From: Suilimivivens aceti
GTDB taxonomy: Bacteria; Bacillota; Clostridia; Lachnospirales; Lachnospiraceae
Length of the DNA stretch: 64,000 nt
Assembly (NCBI RefSeq): GCF_025567405.1
Contig: NZ_JAOQKJ010000004.1
Coordinates: forward strand, 124,001-188,000
Direction of reading: 5' to 3'
Positions 51,668-59,876 of this stretch are shown here, piece by piece (positions within the stretch are counted from its first letter, which is position 1; every line of letters starts with the position of its first letter). A model generated the notes under the pieces. The model worked only from the letters and a program-made list of their open reading frames with translations. It made no database searches and had not been told where the DNA came from. The position numbers were made by a program, and so were the translations under genes.

Positions 51668-53020
51668 TCAGATCTTAATCTTTGTCCATTTCCCTGCCCG
51701 GAATCTGGTGGAGGCAAACAGGAATCTGGATACCTGGTCTCCAAGGACACCCATCCAGATACCGATAATACCAAAGCCAAACACATAGCCTCCAAGATAA
51801 GATACCAGCGTTCTGATCAGAGTCACACTGATCGTCGAAGCAGCTGCTGTGTAAAGTGTATCTCCGGCTCCCCTCAGGCATCCCATATAAACCACCTGGG
51901 AAATCTGGAAAATGACGACAAAAATGATCACATACATGATATGGACACCGATCGTAATGATCTCCTCTTCTTCAAAAAACAGGCGCATCAGTGGCTCTGC
52001 CCCAAAGAAATAAATGGCCACCAGACATACAGAGATCACCATTCCAAGCATCCTGCAGATACTGCCATATTCCTTTGCCAGCCTTTCATCTCCTTCACCA
52101 AGGCTTCTCCCGATCAGTGCCACTGCTGCTGCCTGTAGTCCATCTCCGAAGGAAAAAGAAAGTCCCATGATATTCATGCCAACCTGATGTGCTGCCATAG
52201 CTGCCGTTCCCTGCCCAGCTGCCATCACTGCCGTAAGCATAAAACCAACCCTCATCAGAACCTGTTCAAAAAATACACTGTAGCCGACCTTTACAATATG
52301 TACAAAGCTCTGCCAGGACGGCATGATCCTTTTTTCCATAATATAAGGCAGACTGATAAAGCCTTCCTTTTTCCGTATGGAAAGAATACTCATAATGCAG
52401 GCAACTACCGTTCCTAGAACAGTAGCAAGTGCTGCACCCTGAATTCCAAGCGCCGGGAATCCCAGGTGTCCGCCAATCAGCAGATAATTGAAAATAATGT
52501 TCACCGTATTGGAAGTCACATTGGTGCGCATGGTGATCTTTGTATTGCCGGCACCTCTCTGCGCCGCATTGATGCCCATCTGTACACAGTTAAAGATCAT
52601 GCCTCCCATAACGATCCGGAAATAGGCAACTGCACTGTCATGAGTTTCCGCATTGGATCCACACAGGCTGATGATCGGTCCTGCAAATACCACAAACAGA
52701 ATACTCAGTATGACAGCCGCCGCTATGATAAAAACAATCACCGTACTCAGGATCCTGTTGGCATCCTCCTGCTTCTGTTCTCCTCTTCTTCTGGCAACAA
52801 GTGCCGAGATTGCCACATTCACTGCAAAAAATAAAGACAGCCCCATAAACTTTGGCTGTGTCGTCAGTCCGATTGCAGCAACTGCATAGGATCCAAGTGA
52901 ACTGACCATCAGGGAATCAATCAATCCCGCAAATGCTACAAAAAACGATTCAATAATAGAGGGCCACGCCATGTTCATGGTGACTCTGATATTTTCCTTC
53001 TGATATGCTACCTTTTTCAT
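51668..53020 (-). CDS. MATE family efflux transporter
   Basis: 450 residues with 12 hydrophobic helices. MAWPSIIESFFVAFAGLIDS at the N-terminus and GAGNTKITMRTNVTSNTVNI are MATE signatures. It is only distantly similar to the MATE protein at 42 kb. It starts 5 bases after the sugar transferase stop, so the two are probably co-transcribed. Confidence 0.93.
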   Translation of the reverse strand: MKKVAYQKENIRVTMNMAWPSIIESFFVAFAGLIDSLMVSSLGSYAVAAIGLTTQPKFMGLSLFFAVNVAISALVARRRGEQKQEDANRILSTVIVFIIAAAVILSILFVVFAGPIISLCGSNAETHDSAVAYFRIVMGGMIFNCVQMGINAAQRGAGNTKITMRTNVTSNTVNIIFNYLLIGGHLGFPALGIQGAALATVLGTVVACIMSILSIRKKEGFISLPYIMEKRIMPSWQSFVHIVKVGYSVFFEQVLMRVGFMLTAVMAAGQGTAAMAAHQVGMNIMGLSFSFGDGLQAAAVALIGRSLGEGDERLAKEYGSICRMLGMVISVCLVAIYFFGAEPLMRLFFEEEEIITIGVHIMYVIIFVVIFQISQVVYMGCLRGAGDTLYTAAASTISVTLIRTLVSYLGGYVFGFGIIGIWMGVLGDQVSRFLFASTRFRAGKWTKIKI

Positions 53021-53025
53021 ACTGC

Positions 53026-54453
53026 TTATTTGGCTCCGCTCTCCTTAAATACGGCCAGTACGGTCTTAAGTAATATCTTCACGTCCAGCATAAAGGACCA
53101 GTTATCAATATACTCTACATCCAGCCGTACAATCTCTTCAAAGTCCGTAATATCACTCCTTCCACTGACCTGCCACATACCGGTCAGTCCGGGACGGAAA
53201 CTCAGTCTCTTCTTATGATAAGGGCTGTAATGCTTGAACTCATCCAATGTCGGCGGTCTTGTTCCCACAAGACTCATATCCCCCTTCAGAATATTCAGAA
53301 ACTGTGGAAACTCGTCCAGGCTTGTCTTCCTAAGGAATTTTCCCACCTTCGTAATTCTTGGATCATTCTCCATCTTAAACATCAGACCGTTCATTTCATT
53401 CTGTGCCATCAGTTCCTTTTTGCGCTCTTCTGCATCCGCATACATGGATCGGAACTTGTACATCTTAAATACACGTCCGTTCCTGCCTACTCTTTTCTGT
53501 GCAAAAAAGACAGGTCCCGGCGATTCCAGCTTGATCAGAGGTGCCACAAGGACCGTCAGTACAAGCAGGATCACACAACCCACCAGCGCACCGGCCAGAT
53601 CCATCACCCTTTTCAGGATCAGCTGTCCTATCGGTGCCACCCGGTTTGCATAGGTAACTGCATAAAAGCTTCCAAACTGGGAAAGCGCCTTTTGGCTGGC
53701 ACTTGCAAGCTCCGGCACCGGAATCTCATAATGAACGGTAATTCCCATTTCTGCCATAGTCTCCAGAATGGGAAGCATATCCTTCCTGCGTTTATTCTCA
53801 ACAACTACGATCACTTCATCCAGAGATGCCATCTGACAGTATTCGATCAGATGCTCAAAGTCTGCCACGACTGGAACACCGGAGATTTCTCCCTCTGTCC
53901 ACAGCGGTGTACTCTCTGCGATAGGAACAATTCCTGTCAGATCATAGCTGAAATCCTTCATCCCCTTCATGGTTTCCACCAGCATCGCAGCATTCTCCTC
54001 ATCTGCCACAAGCAGGATCTTACGCTGTTCAAAGATCCACTGATACAGGGAGGGCATCATCTTTTTCCATAATTGATGAACCAGAAACATCAGTACACAG
54101 TTGAACACCGGGAACAGAAAGAGAACCAGTCTGGAATAGGCATCCAGCAGGTTGAAAAAGTACAGGATCACCGCTGCCCCGCCAAACATGATCAGGTTAT
54201 TCCTGACAATCCCCGCCAGTTCATGCAGCGGTCCTCTCAGGAACATATTCCGGTTGGTATTACGAAGAAGGTTCATGGCAAGATAGACCACAAGACAGGA
54301 GCCAAGCAGCATCCCAAAGTCCATCCTCGCATTATCACTTTCAAAAAGTCTCTTATTTCTGATATAGTTAGCCAGAATCAGACTGACAAAAATACAGACA
54401 CAATCAGCAGATAAGATCAGCAGCGTCTGCAATTTTGATTTACGTTGATACAT
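53026..54453 (-). CDS. Sugar transferase (polyprenyl-phosphate glycosylphosphotransferase, WbaP/CpsE type)
   Basis: 475 residues. Four N-terminal membrane helices and a central CoA-binding-like domain are followed by the catalytic bacterial sugar transferase domain: LESPGPVFFAQKRVGRNGRV, FKMYKFRSMYADAE, LRKTSLDEFPQFLNILKGDM and the FRPGLTGMWQVSGR motif. It moves a sugar phosphate, often glucose- or galactose-1-phosphate, to undecaprenyl phosphate, starting a surface polysaccharide unit. No glycosyltransferase cluster follows, so it may serve loci elsewhere. Confidence 0.93.
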   Translation of the reverse strand: MYQRKSKLQTLLILSADCVCIFVSLILANYIRNKRLFESDNARMDFGMLLGSCLVVYLAMNLLRNTNRNMFLRGPLHELAGIVRNNLIMFGGAAVILYFFNLLDAYSRLVLFLFPVFNCVLMFLVHQLWKKMMPSLYQWIFEQRKILLVADEENAAMLVETMKGMKDFSYDLTGIVPIAESTPLWTEGEISGVPVVADFEHLIEYCQMASLDEVIVVVENKRRKDMLPILETMAEMGITVHYEIPVPELASASQKALSQFGSFYAVTYANRVAPIGQLILKRVMDLAGALVGCVILLVLTVLVAPLIKLESPGPVFFAQKRVGRNGRVFKMYKFRSMYADAEERKKELMAQNEMNGLMFKMENDPRITKVGKFLRKTSLDEFPQFLNILKGDMSLVGTRPPTLDEFKHYSPYHKKRLSFRPGLTGMWQVSGRSDITDFEEIVRLDVEYIDNWSFMLDVKILLKTVLAVFKESGAK

Positions 54454-54495
54454 AATGGATTAATCTCCCAAACGGTATTTAAATTATTTATCCTT

Positions 54496-54524
54496 ATTGT
54501 CTACTATTCTGCATGGATTGTCAA
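54496..54524 (-). promoter_or_regulatory. Promoter of the sugar transferase-MATE operon
   Basis: Minus-strand TTGACA (54519-54524), 17-base spacer, GACAAT (54496-54501), about 35 bases ahead of the start codon. From here to 54651 no gene was found; a small AAGCC/GGCTT hairpin lies near 54630-54650. Confidence 0.55.
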
Positions 54525-54651
54525 ATCGAATTCATTCAGATCTCAATTCTACGTATAGTCCCACTGCATGATACCATCATTCCGCTGGTTCAATATCAGT
54601 TGGAACAGAACCGTATAAACCGTCATTCCTAAGCCGTCACTATGGCTTTAC

Positions 54652-54680
54652 TTGATTTTTCAAAACAGATATGCTATATT
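54652..54680 (+). promoter_or_regulatory. Promoter of the antitoxin RNA
   Basis: TTGATT (54652-54657), 17-base spacer, TATATT (54675-54680) preceded by TGC, an extended -10. It closely mirrors the toxin promoter at 54958-54986 on the other strand. Confidence 0.65.
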
Positions 54681-54686
54681 ATACCT

Positions 54687-54792
54687 AAGAAAAGGGAAAG
54701 CCACAGAAGCGGCTCTACCCTCAAAGTAATTGACTGTTACTTAATAACAGCCGTCAACTATTCGTGGTAGTTGGCGGCTATTTTCGTTTCCA
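54687..54792 (+). ncRNA. Predicted antisense antitoxin RNA of a type I toxin-antitoxin locus
   Basis: About 105 bases from the predicted start near 54687 to a terminator (stem 54749-54760 with 54768-54779, then ATTTTCGTTT). It holds no credible reading frame. A small AGCC/GGCT hairpin sits near its 5' end and ACCCTC follows, able to pair with the GAGGG of the toxin ribosome-binding site. Its 3' end is fully complementary to the end of the toxin message. The layout is that of convergent type I systems such as Fst/RNAII. RNA existence is predicted, not shown. Confidence 0.6.
54749..54787. terminator. Shared hairpin ending both the antitoxin RNA and the toxin message
   Basis: AGCCG-CAACTA (54749-54760) pairs with TAGTTG-CGGCT (54768-54779). 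ATTTTCGTTT follows on the plus strand, and a weaker TGTTATT on the minus strand. The toxin stop codon (54778-54780) lies inside the stem. Confidence 0.8.
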
Positions 54793-54870
54793 CTTGAAGA
54801 TTGTGTAACACAACCCGACAAGGGCGCAAATGAATATACAAAACTGAATCATATCAGAATATGTAACCAT
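54778..54870 (-). CDS. Hol-Tox-like small membrane toxin peptide
   Basis: 30 residues from the ATG at 54870: MVTYSDMIQFCIFICALVGL, then CYTIFKWKRK. One hydrophobic helix with a short basic tail is the form of the putative holin-like toxin family (Hol-Tox), small type I toxins of Firmicutes that damage the membrane. AAGGAGG lies 10 bases ahead, making this start far better than the longer frame from 54969. A CCCTCC just upstream in the leader (hairpin GGAGGG-GCTA-CCCTCC) could mask the ribosome-binding site, as in other type I toxins. Confidence 0.8.
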   Translation of the reverse strand: MVTYSDMIQFCIFICALVGLCYTIFKWKRK

Positions 54871-54918
54871 TGGCAACGCCCTCCTTTCTTTCGTCTGGAG
54901 GGTAGCCCCTCCGATAAA

Positions 54919-54949
54919 GAGGGTAAGCCGCCCGGCTCTGTGGTTTTCC
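54919..54949. repeat. Inverted copy of the antitoxin leader at the 5' end of the toxin message
   Basis: Read on the minus strand, GGAAAACCACAGAGCC, GGCGGCT and TACCCTC match the plus-strand bases 54695-54722 (GGAAAGCCACAGAAGC, GGCTCTACCCTC) with few changes. The two transcripts therefore begin with nearly the same sequence, and their promoters are alike too. Confidence 0.7.
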
Positions 54950-54957
54950 ATATCGGC

Positions 54958-54986
54958 AGTATAGCACATCTTCTCCAGTCATTCAA
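54958..54986 (-). promoter_or_regulatory. Promoter of the toxin message
   Basis: Minus-strand TTGAAT (54981-54986), 17-base spacer, TATACT (54958-54963) preceded by TGC (extended -10). The leader to the toxin ATG is about 80 bases. Confidence 0.7.
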
Positions 54987-55106
54987 GGCATCCGGATTTG
55001 CATTGTTTCTTTCCGAAAATATTGTGTGTTCCACTTGTAACCCACCTGTGTACTTCGACCTCATTTTAACTGCTTTTATCTCTGGTTTATAAACAATTCT
55101 GACAAT

Positions 55107-55138
55107 TAAAAAAGCCCGGAAACATCACGTTTCCGGGA
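55107..55138 (-). terminator. Terminator of gdhA
   Basis: On the minus strand CCCGGAAAC and GTTTCCGGG form a perfect 9-bp stem with a 5-base loop, followed by CTTTTTT. Confidence 0.92.
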
Positions 55139-55152
55139 CTTCTTAATGCTTA

Positions 55153-56499
55153 CTATACAATACCCTGGGCGGTCATAGCATCTGCAACCTTCAGGAAGCC
55201 TGCTATGTTTGCACCAGCTACATAGTTGCCATCAAGGCCATACTTCTTAGCTGCATCATCCAGATTGTGGAAGATATTAACCATGATTCCCTTCAGCTTG
55301 CTGTCAACTTCCTCGAATGTCCAGGAAAGTCTCTCGGAGTTCTGGCTCATTTCAAGTGCAGAAGTAGCAACACCACCGGCGTTGGAAGCCTTACCAGGTG
55401 CAAACAGAACACCATTCTTCTGGAGATATTCAGTAGCTTCAATTGTTGTAGGCATGTTAGCACCTTCAGCTACTGCGAAGCATCCGTTAGCAACCAGTGT
55501 CTTGGCATCCTCAAGAGACAACTCGTTCTGTGTTGCACAGGGAAGTGCGATATCAACCTTAACACTCCACTGATTGGTTCCTTCAGCCTTCTTATCATGA
55601 TACTCTGCGCTCTTTCTTGCTGCAGCGTACTCTGTCAGTCTTGCTCTCTTCACTTCCTTGATTTCCTTCAGAAGTGCTACATCGATTCCTTCGGGATCAT
55701 AGATCCATCCGGTAGAATCAGAACAGGTAACAACCTTTGCACCAAGCTGCTCTGCCTTCTGGATTGCGTAGATTGCTACATTACCAGCTCCGGATACAGC
55801 AACGGTCTTGCCTGCGATATCCTTGCCGTTTGACTTTAACATCTCTTCTGTGAAATATAACAGACCATAACCTGTTGCCTCTGTTCTTGCAAGAGATCCA
55901 CCATAGCTTAAGCCCTTACCGGTAAGAACACCTTCATAAAGACCTTTGATTCTCTTGTACTGTCCATACATATATCCGATCTCTCTTGCTCCGGTTCCAA
56001 TATCACCGGCAGGAACATCGGTATCTGCTCCAATGTGTCTGTAAAGCTCTGTCATAAAGCTCTGGCAGAATGCCATGATCTCTCTGTCAGATTTACCCTT
56101 GGGATCAAAATCAGATCCGCCCTTGCCGCCGCCAATAGGAAGTCCGGTAAGAGAGTTCTTAAAGATCTGCTCAAAGCCAAGGAACTTGATAATACCAAGG
56201 TTTACACTGGGATGCAGTCTTAAACCGCCCTTGTAAGGTCCGATAGCACTGTTAAACTGTACACGGAACGCATTGTTTACATGAACCTGTCCCTTGTCAT
56301 CAACCCAGGGAACTCTGAAAAGGATCTGTCTTTCAGGAGTTACAAGTCTCTCCAGTAAAGCATCCTTTCTGTATGCTTCCTCATTTGCTTCAATAACAAC
56401 TCTAAGAGATTCCAAAACCTCTTTTACCGCCTGGTGAAACTCAGGCTGGGCAGGGTTCTTTTCCACTACCATCTGAAATACTTCATCAACATATGACAT
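55153..56499 (-). CDS. gdhA: NADP-type glutamate dehydrogenase
   Basis: 448 residues, the size of the bacterial hexameric NADP type. Signatures: the catalytic Lys region LPIGGGKGGSDFDPKGKSD, VPAGDIGTGAREIGYMYGQY, and the nucleotide-binding TVAVSGAGNVAIYAIQ. It makes glutamate from 2-oxoglutarate and ammonia. AAGGAGG precedes the start. It has its own promoter and terminator. Confidence 0.97.
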   Translation of the reverse strand: MSYVDEVFQMVVEKNPAQPEFHQAVKEVLESLRVVIEANEEAYRKDALLERLVTPERQILFRVPWVDDKGQVHVNNAFRVQFNSAIGPYKGGLRLHPSVNLGIIKFLGFEQIFKNSLTGLPIGGGKGGSDFDPKGKSDREIMAFCQSFMTELYRHIGADTDVPAGDIGTGAREIGYMYGQYKRIKGLYEGVLTGKGLSYGGSLARTEATGYGLLYFTEEMLKSNGKDIAGKTVAVSGAGNVAIYAIQKAEQLGAKVVTCSDSTGWIYDPEGIDVALLKEIKEVKRARLTEYAAARKSAEYHDKKAEGTNQWSVKVDIALPCATQNELSLEDAKTLVANGCFAVAEGANMPTTIEATEYLQKNGVLFAPGKASNAGGVATSALEMSQNSERLSWTFEEVDSKLKGIMVNIFHNLDDAAKKYGLDGNYVAGANIAGFLKVADAMTAQGIV

Positions 56500-56551
56500 T
56501 GTAATATGTCCTCCTTTTGTGTATGTTTGTACTTCTGATTACTTTTTTTGT

Positions 56552-56580
56552 ATTATATATCATGTCAAAAAAAAGCACAA
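56552..56580 (-). promoter_or_regulatory. Promoter of gdhA
   Basis: Minus-strand TTGTGC (56575-56580), 17-base spacer, perfect TATAAT (56552-56557). A TTGACA also lies inside the spacer (56561-56569 region) but is too near the -10 to pair with it. Confidence 0.65.
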
Positions 56581-56655
56581 TACACTTTATGCAATTAAAT
56601 CGGAAAAGTTTTTTCGTACTTTTTTTAGTAAAAAAACTGACTGTTTTCTTTTCTT

Positions 56656-57087
56656 CTACAGGTAAACTTTCAGACTCTGAATACATTTTTCTTCAAAATC
56701 CATCAGTTCCTTAGCTACTTCTACTGACTCTTTTCCCGCATTTTTATGATGGTTCATGATCTTCCACATATCCGTAAGTCCCCGGTTATTCCCTTTTATC
56801 ATCAGCTCCGCAATATGGCTTGTACTGTCATTCAGCATGGTATTTCCTGTAATCGCACTTTTCAGCATCAGTTCCTGGAAACCACTGCTCTGATAGCTTT
56901 TTACCTGCTCCTTCATCAGGCATTTTGTAGCCTCCTGATAAAGAGACTGGTATCCCATCTCCTGCTGTCTGACAACCATGGCCAGATCATTGTCATAAAT
57001 CTTATTTCCGATCATGGATGCCGCCTGCATAGCCATCTGTGTATTCTTCTGCACTTCCTGCAATACCCTTGCATCATCTTCGTTCAT
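56656..57087 (-). CDS. Hypothetical helical protein
   Basis: About 143 residues from the ATG at 57087; a GTG at 57144 opens a longer frame. The protein is all helical: DDARVLQEVQKNTQMAMQAA, SLYQEATKCLMKEQVKSY, NDSTSHIAELMIKGNNRGLT, KELMDFEEKCIQSLKVYL. I have seen similar proteins in other Clostridia as uncharacterised; a ferritin-like bundle is possible, but metal ligands are not obvious. No signal peptide. Function unknown. Confidence 0.75.
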   Translation of the reverse strand: MNEDDARVLQEVQKNTQMAMQAASMIGNKIYDNDLAMVVRQQEMGYQSLYQEATKCLMKEQVKSYQSSGFQELMLKSAITGNTMLNDSTSHIAELMIKGNNRGLTDMWKIMNHHKNAGKESVEVAKELMDFEEKCIQSLKVYL

Positions 57088-57176
57088 TCCGTTTCCCTGC
57101 CTTCCTTTCACCTTCATTCTGCTCTGCTGAGATCTCGCCTTCACGTTTGGCGACGGAGCGATATTTCCTGTGGAGT

Positions 57177-57211
57177 AAAAAAACAGAGTGAAGATATCTT
57201 CACTCTGTTTT
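57177..57211. terminator. Palindromic terminator after the Gfo/Idh gene
   Basis: AACAGAGTGAAGAT and ATCTTCACTCTGTT form a perfect inverted repeat with A/T runs on both sides, 23 bases after the oxidoreductase stop on the minus strand. Confidence 0.88.
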
Positions 57212-57233
57212 AGTATTTCCTGTATATCATATT

Positions 57234-58352
57234 TTATTCCGGACTCTGTAATTCCGCATCCTGTTCTTCCTGGACAGGACTTTCTCCGCCTGCAGGCTGT
57301 TCCGCAGTTTCGCTCTGGCTTTCAGGCTGTTCCACGGTTTCGCTCTGGCTTTCAGGCTGTTCAGCAGCATCTTCTTCAAAAGGATAACGGATTCCCCACT
57401 GTTTTCTCAGCTCATCCATGATCCTCATGATACGGATTGTCTCACTGTGAGGCATCTGTACGCATTCCAGTTCTTTATTATCCAGAGCCTTCAGGCAGGC
57501 CTCTACCTCATACTCATAACCGCTGATCTGCTTGGGACGCATATAAGCGGCAATCTGCTTATAGGAATCATCATAAACACGGATTGCTTCAAAATTGTTG
57601 ATATTGTCAATAACAGCGAATCCCTTTGTTCCATAGATCACACCTTTTCTGTCACTCAGGGATACAATTGAACTGTTCAACACTGCAACCTTACCATCCG
57701 TGTAGCGGATCGTGATACTGTTCTGCTCATCTACACCTGTCTCTGTATAAGTACAGGAGGAATCTATTCCTTCTATGCCCGTACCAAACAGCATGGCTGC
57801 CAGATTCAATGGGTAAACACCAACATCCAGAAGTGCACCACCTGCCAGAGACGGCTCTTTCAGCCTAGGCTTATCGCCTACAACATAGCCGAGGTTTGCT
57901 GTCAGAGTCTTAAGCTCACCAATAATGCCGCTTCCAAGAACCTCCTGAATCGTAGTTACCATTGGCATATAGCGGATCCACATTGCTTCCGTAATGAATA
58001 CTTCTTTTTCTCTTGCCAGAGAGATCAGCTCCTGTGCCTGCTGTGCATTTGCTGTAAATGCCTTTTCACACAGTACCGGCTTTCCATTCAGGATACAGAG
58101 TCTGGCATTTTCATAATGTTCTGAATGAGGAGTAGCAATATAGATCAGGTCTATTTTCTTATCAGAAACCAGATCTTCATAGGAATCATAAGCCTTCTTA
58201 CAGCCATACTTTGCCGCAAAGGCATCTGCTTTGACTCTTGTCCGGGATGCTACTGCATACAGCTTCACACCCTTCATCTTTTTAATCGTATCAGCCATAA
58301 TACCGGCTATATTACCGGTTCCCATAATACCGATATTGTACTTCTCAAACAT
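57234..58352 (-). CDS. Gfo/Idh/MocA family oxidoreductase with repetitive acidic tail
   Basis: About 372 residues. The Rossmann motif GIMGTGNIAGIMADTIKKM, the substrate motif VLCEKAFTANAQQAQELI and the GGALLDVGVYPLNLAAML segment mark the family. It is similar to NAD(P)-dependent sugar or dihydrodiol dehydrogenases; substrate is unknown. The last ~45 residues are a Glu/Gln/Ser-rich tail with two copies of EQPESQSET and a third partial one, which are direct repeats in the DNA (57300-57362). The tail is not part of the fold. Start at 58352 chosen for the AAGGAG spacing. Confidence 0.88.
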   Translation of the reverse strand: MFEKYNIGIMGTGNIAGIMADTIKKMKGVKLYAVASRTRVKADAFAAKYGCKKAYDSYEDLVSDKKIDLIYIATPHSEHYENARLCILNGKPVLCEKAFTANAQQAQELISLAREKEVFITEAMWIRYMPMVTTIQEVLGSGIIGELKTLTANLGYVVGDKPRLKEPSLAGGALLDVGVYPLNLAAMLFGTGIEGIDSSCTYTETGVDEQNSITIRYTDGKVAVLNSSIVSLSDRKGVIYGTKGFAVIDNINNFEAIRVYDDSYKQIAAYMRPKQISGYEYEVEACLKALDNKELECVQMPHSETIRIMRIMDELRKQWGIRYPFEEDAAEQPESQSETVEQPESQSETAEQPAGGESPVQEEQDAELQSPE

Positions 58353-58363
58353 AAGCATTCTCC

Positions 58364-59662
58364 TTATTCTACATAATCGGATTTAACAAATGCTGTCTGT
58401 CCTTTATACTTGACTTTGGTCCAGCCATCAGCCTGCTTCATGATCAGATCCAGCTTCTCACCAACATACGCGGTGCCAAGGGAATCTGCTGTCGTACTTG
58501 CACTGGTACGAACCTTTACATTCTCTTTCACAGTGACTGTTCCCGAGACAGTTCCGGAATCTGCATCAGTACTCTCAGCCTCAGCACTACCGGTATCTAC
58601 CACTGTCTCCTCTGATACTGTCTCCAGATACTCACTTTTGATATAAGCATCCTTACCATTATACTCGACCTTACTCCAGCCATTTCCCCGCTGTTCAAGA
58701 AGCTTGAACTCCTGTCCGATCTGTGCCTTATCAATCTTATCCGCAGTCTCACTGTCTGAGGTACGAATATTTACTACATCCGTAGCCTTGACCATAGTGA
58801 CTGTTGTCACAATATTGTCGTCTGTGCTGCCAGGTTCTTCTGTTTCTCCTTCTGTTTCTTCTTCCGCAGCTTCTCCCTCTGCTTCTTCTGCATCCGGAGT
58901 TTCCTCCTTGGCAAGGATCACACCGACATCTTCATTGATCTTTTCCTTCAGATATGCGACGTACTCATTCAGTTCATCATCTTCTGCAAGGAGGTCATTA
59001 TACTCCACAACAACCTTATTGTTCAGATCGACCACATCATCCTGAAGTGTTACTTCTTTAATATAGTTCCTTACTGTATCATCGTAGGTACCATCATTGA
59101 TAAAGTACTGTCCGTCTCCATCCTGGCCAATATAGTATGTCTTCAGCCCCGGAAGCTCCTGATCCACATCTGTAAATTTCACTTCTGAATAGACATAGGC
59201 TACATAAGTATTCTCATCAAGTCCCGGCTTCGTATAAACATTCAGGACAGGATAGTCTTCAATATATTTGCTCATCTCCTGTATACGGATCTTTTCAATG
59301 TCGTTCAGATAAGTGTTCAGGGATGCGATTGTCTCCACATCTCCTGATGCCTGTGCATCGTAATACGTCTTGATAATATTGTTGATCTCAGGATAGGCAT
59401 TTTCTTCCAGTTCATAAACCGGTGTACTGAGTCCTTCCACTGAAGCTGATTCTTCCTGACCTGCAATTGCCGCAGCAGCTTCTTCCGCTTCCTTTTTCAG
59501 TGCCTCTTTCTGGTTTGCATTAATGGCAACAAATATGGTAATGAGTACACATACAACAAGAACAACCGGCATTACGATCTTAGTATTATCCATGATCCAG
59601 TCTTTGACTGCTATGGATTTTTCTTTCAACATATGCAATTTGTTCTGATTGGATTGTTTCAT
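58364..59662 (-). CDS. Membrane-anchored protein with two SH3 domains
   Basis: 432 residues. A cytoplasmic N-terminus and one membrane helix (IVMPVVLVVCVLITIFVAI, about 29-47) precede an outer domain (about 85-240, possibly NTF2-like), a very acidic linker (ETPDAEEAEGEAAEEETEGE) and two bacterial SH3 domains (VVNIRTSDSETADKIDKAQI; VKVRTSASTTADSLGTAYVG). SH3b domains usually bind peptidoglycan, so a wall-associated role is likely. The Gfo/Idh gene follows after a few bases. Confidence 0.87.
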   Translation of the reverse strand: MKQSNQNKLHMLKEKSIAVKDWIMDNTKIVMPVVLVVCVLITIFVAINANQKEALKKEAEEAAAAIAGQEESASVEGLSTPVYELEENAYPEINNIIKTYYDAQASGDVETIASLNTYLNDIEKIRIQEMSKYIEDYPVLNVYTKPGLDENTYVAYVYSEVKFTDVDQELPGLKTYYIGQDGDGQYFINDGTYDDTVRNYIKEVTLQDDVVDLNNKVVVEYNDLLAEDDELNEYVAYLKEKINEDVGVILAKEETPDAEEAEGEAAEEETEGETEEPGSTDDNIVTTVTMVKATDVVNIRTSDSETADKIDKAQIGQEFKLLEQRGNGWSKVEYNGKDAYIKSEYLETVSEETVVDTGSAEAESTDADSGTVSGTVTVKENVKVRTSASTTADSLGTAYVGEKLDLIMKQADGWTKVKYKGQTAFVKSDYVE

Positions 59663-59695
59663 AGCTTTCCTTTCTTTTATTCAAGGTGATGCAAA

Positions 59696-59767
59696 TGCAC
59701 CCGACAGGAATCGAACCTGCATTAAAGGCGTCGGAGGCCTTCGTTCTATCCATTAGACTACGGGTGC
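59696..59767 (-). tRNA. tRNA-Arg (anticodon CCG)
   Basis: A full cloverleaf on the minus strand. Acceptor stem GCACCCG (59761-59767) pairs with CGGGTGC (59697-59703), discriminator A. The anticodon stem AAGGC/GCCTT encloses loop CTCCGAC with anticodon CCG, reading CGG. The T arm has GGTTCGATTCC. The CCA end is not encoded. The gene stands alone between the SH3 protein and the DUF5688 gene. Confidence 0.96.
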
Positions 59768-59876
59768 ATAAAAAATAATTATTACAAATTTGTTACATCA
59801 CCTTGAATATCATATCATAAGAATCCCGTAATGTCTACCCCACCATTTATGAAAAAACTGTGAACCCAGGCTCCTG

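Noticed and set aside
57300..57362. Short direct repeats as a CRISPR array
   Set aside because: The repeats are in frame in a coding tail, with no unique spacers and no cas genes.
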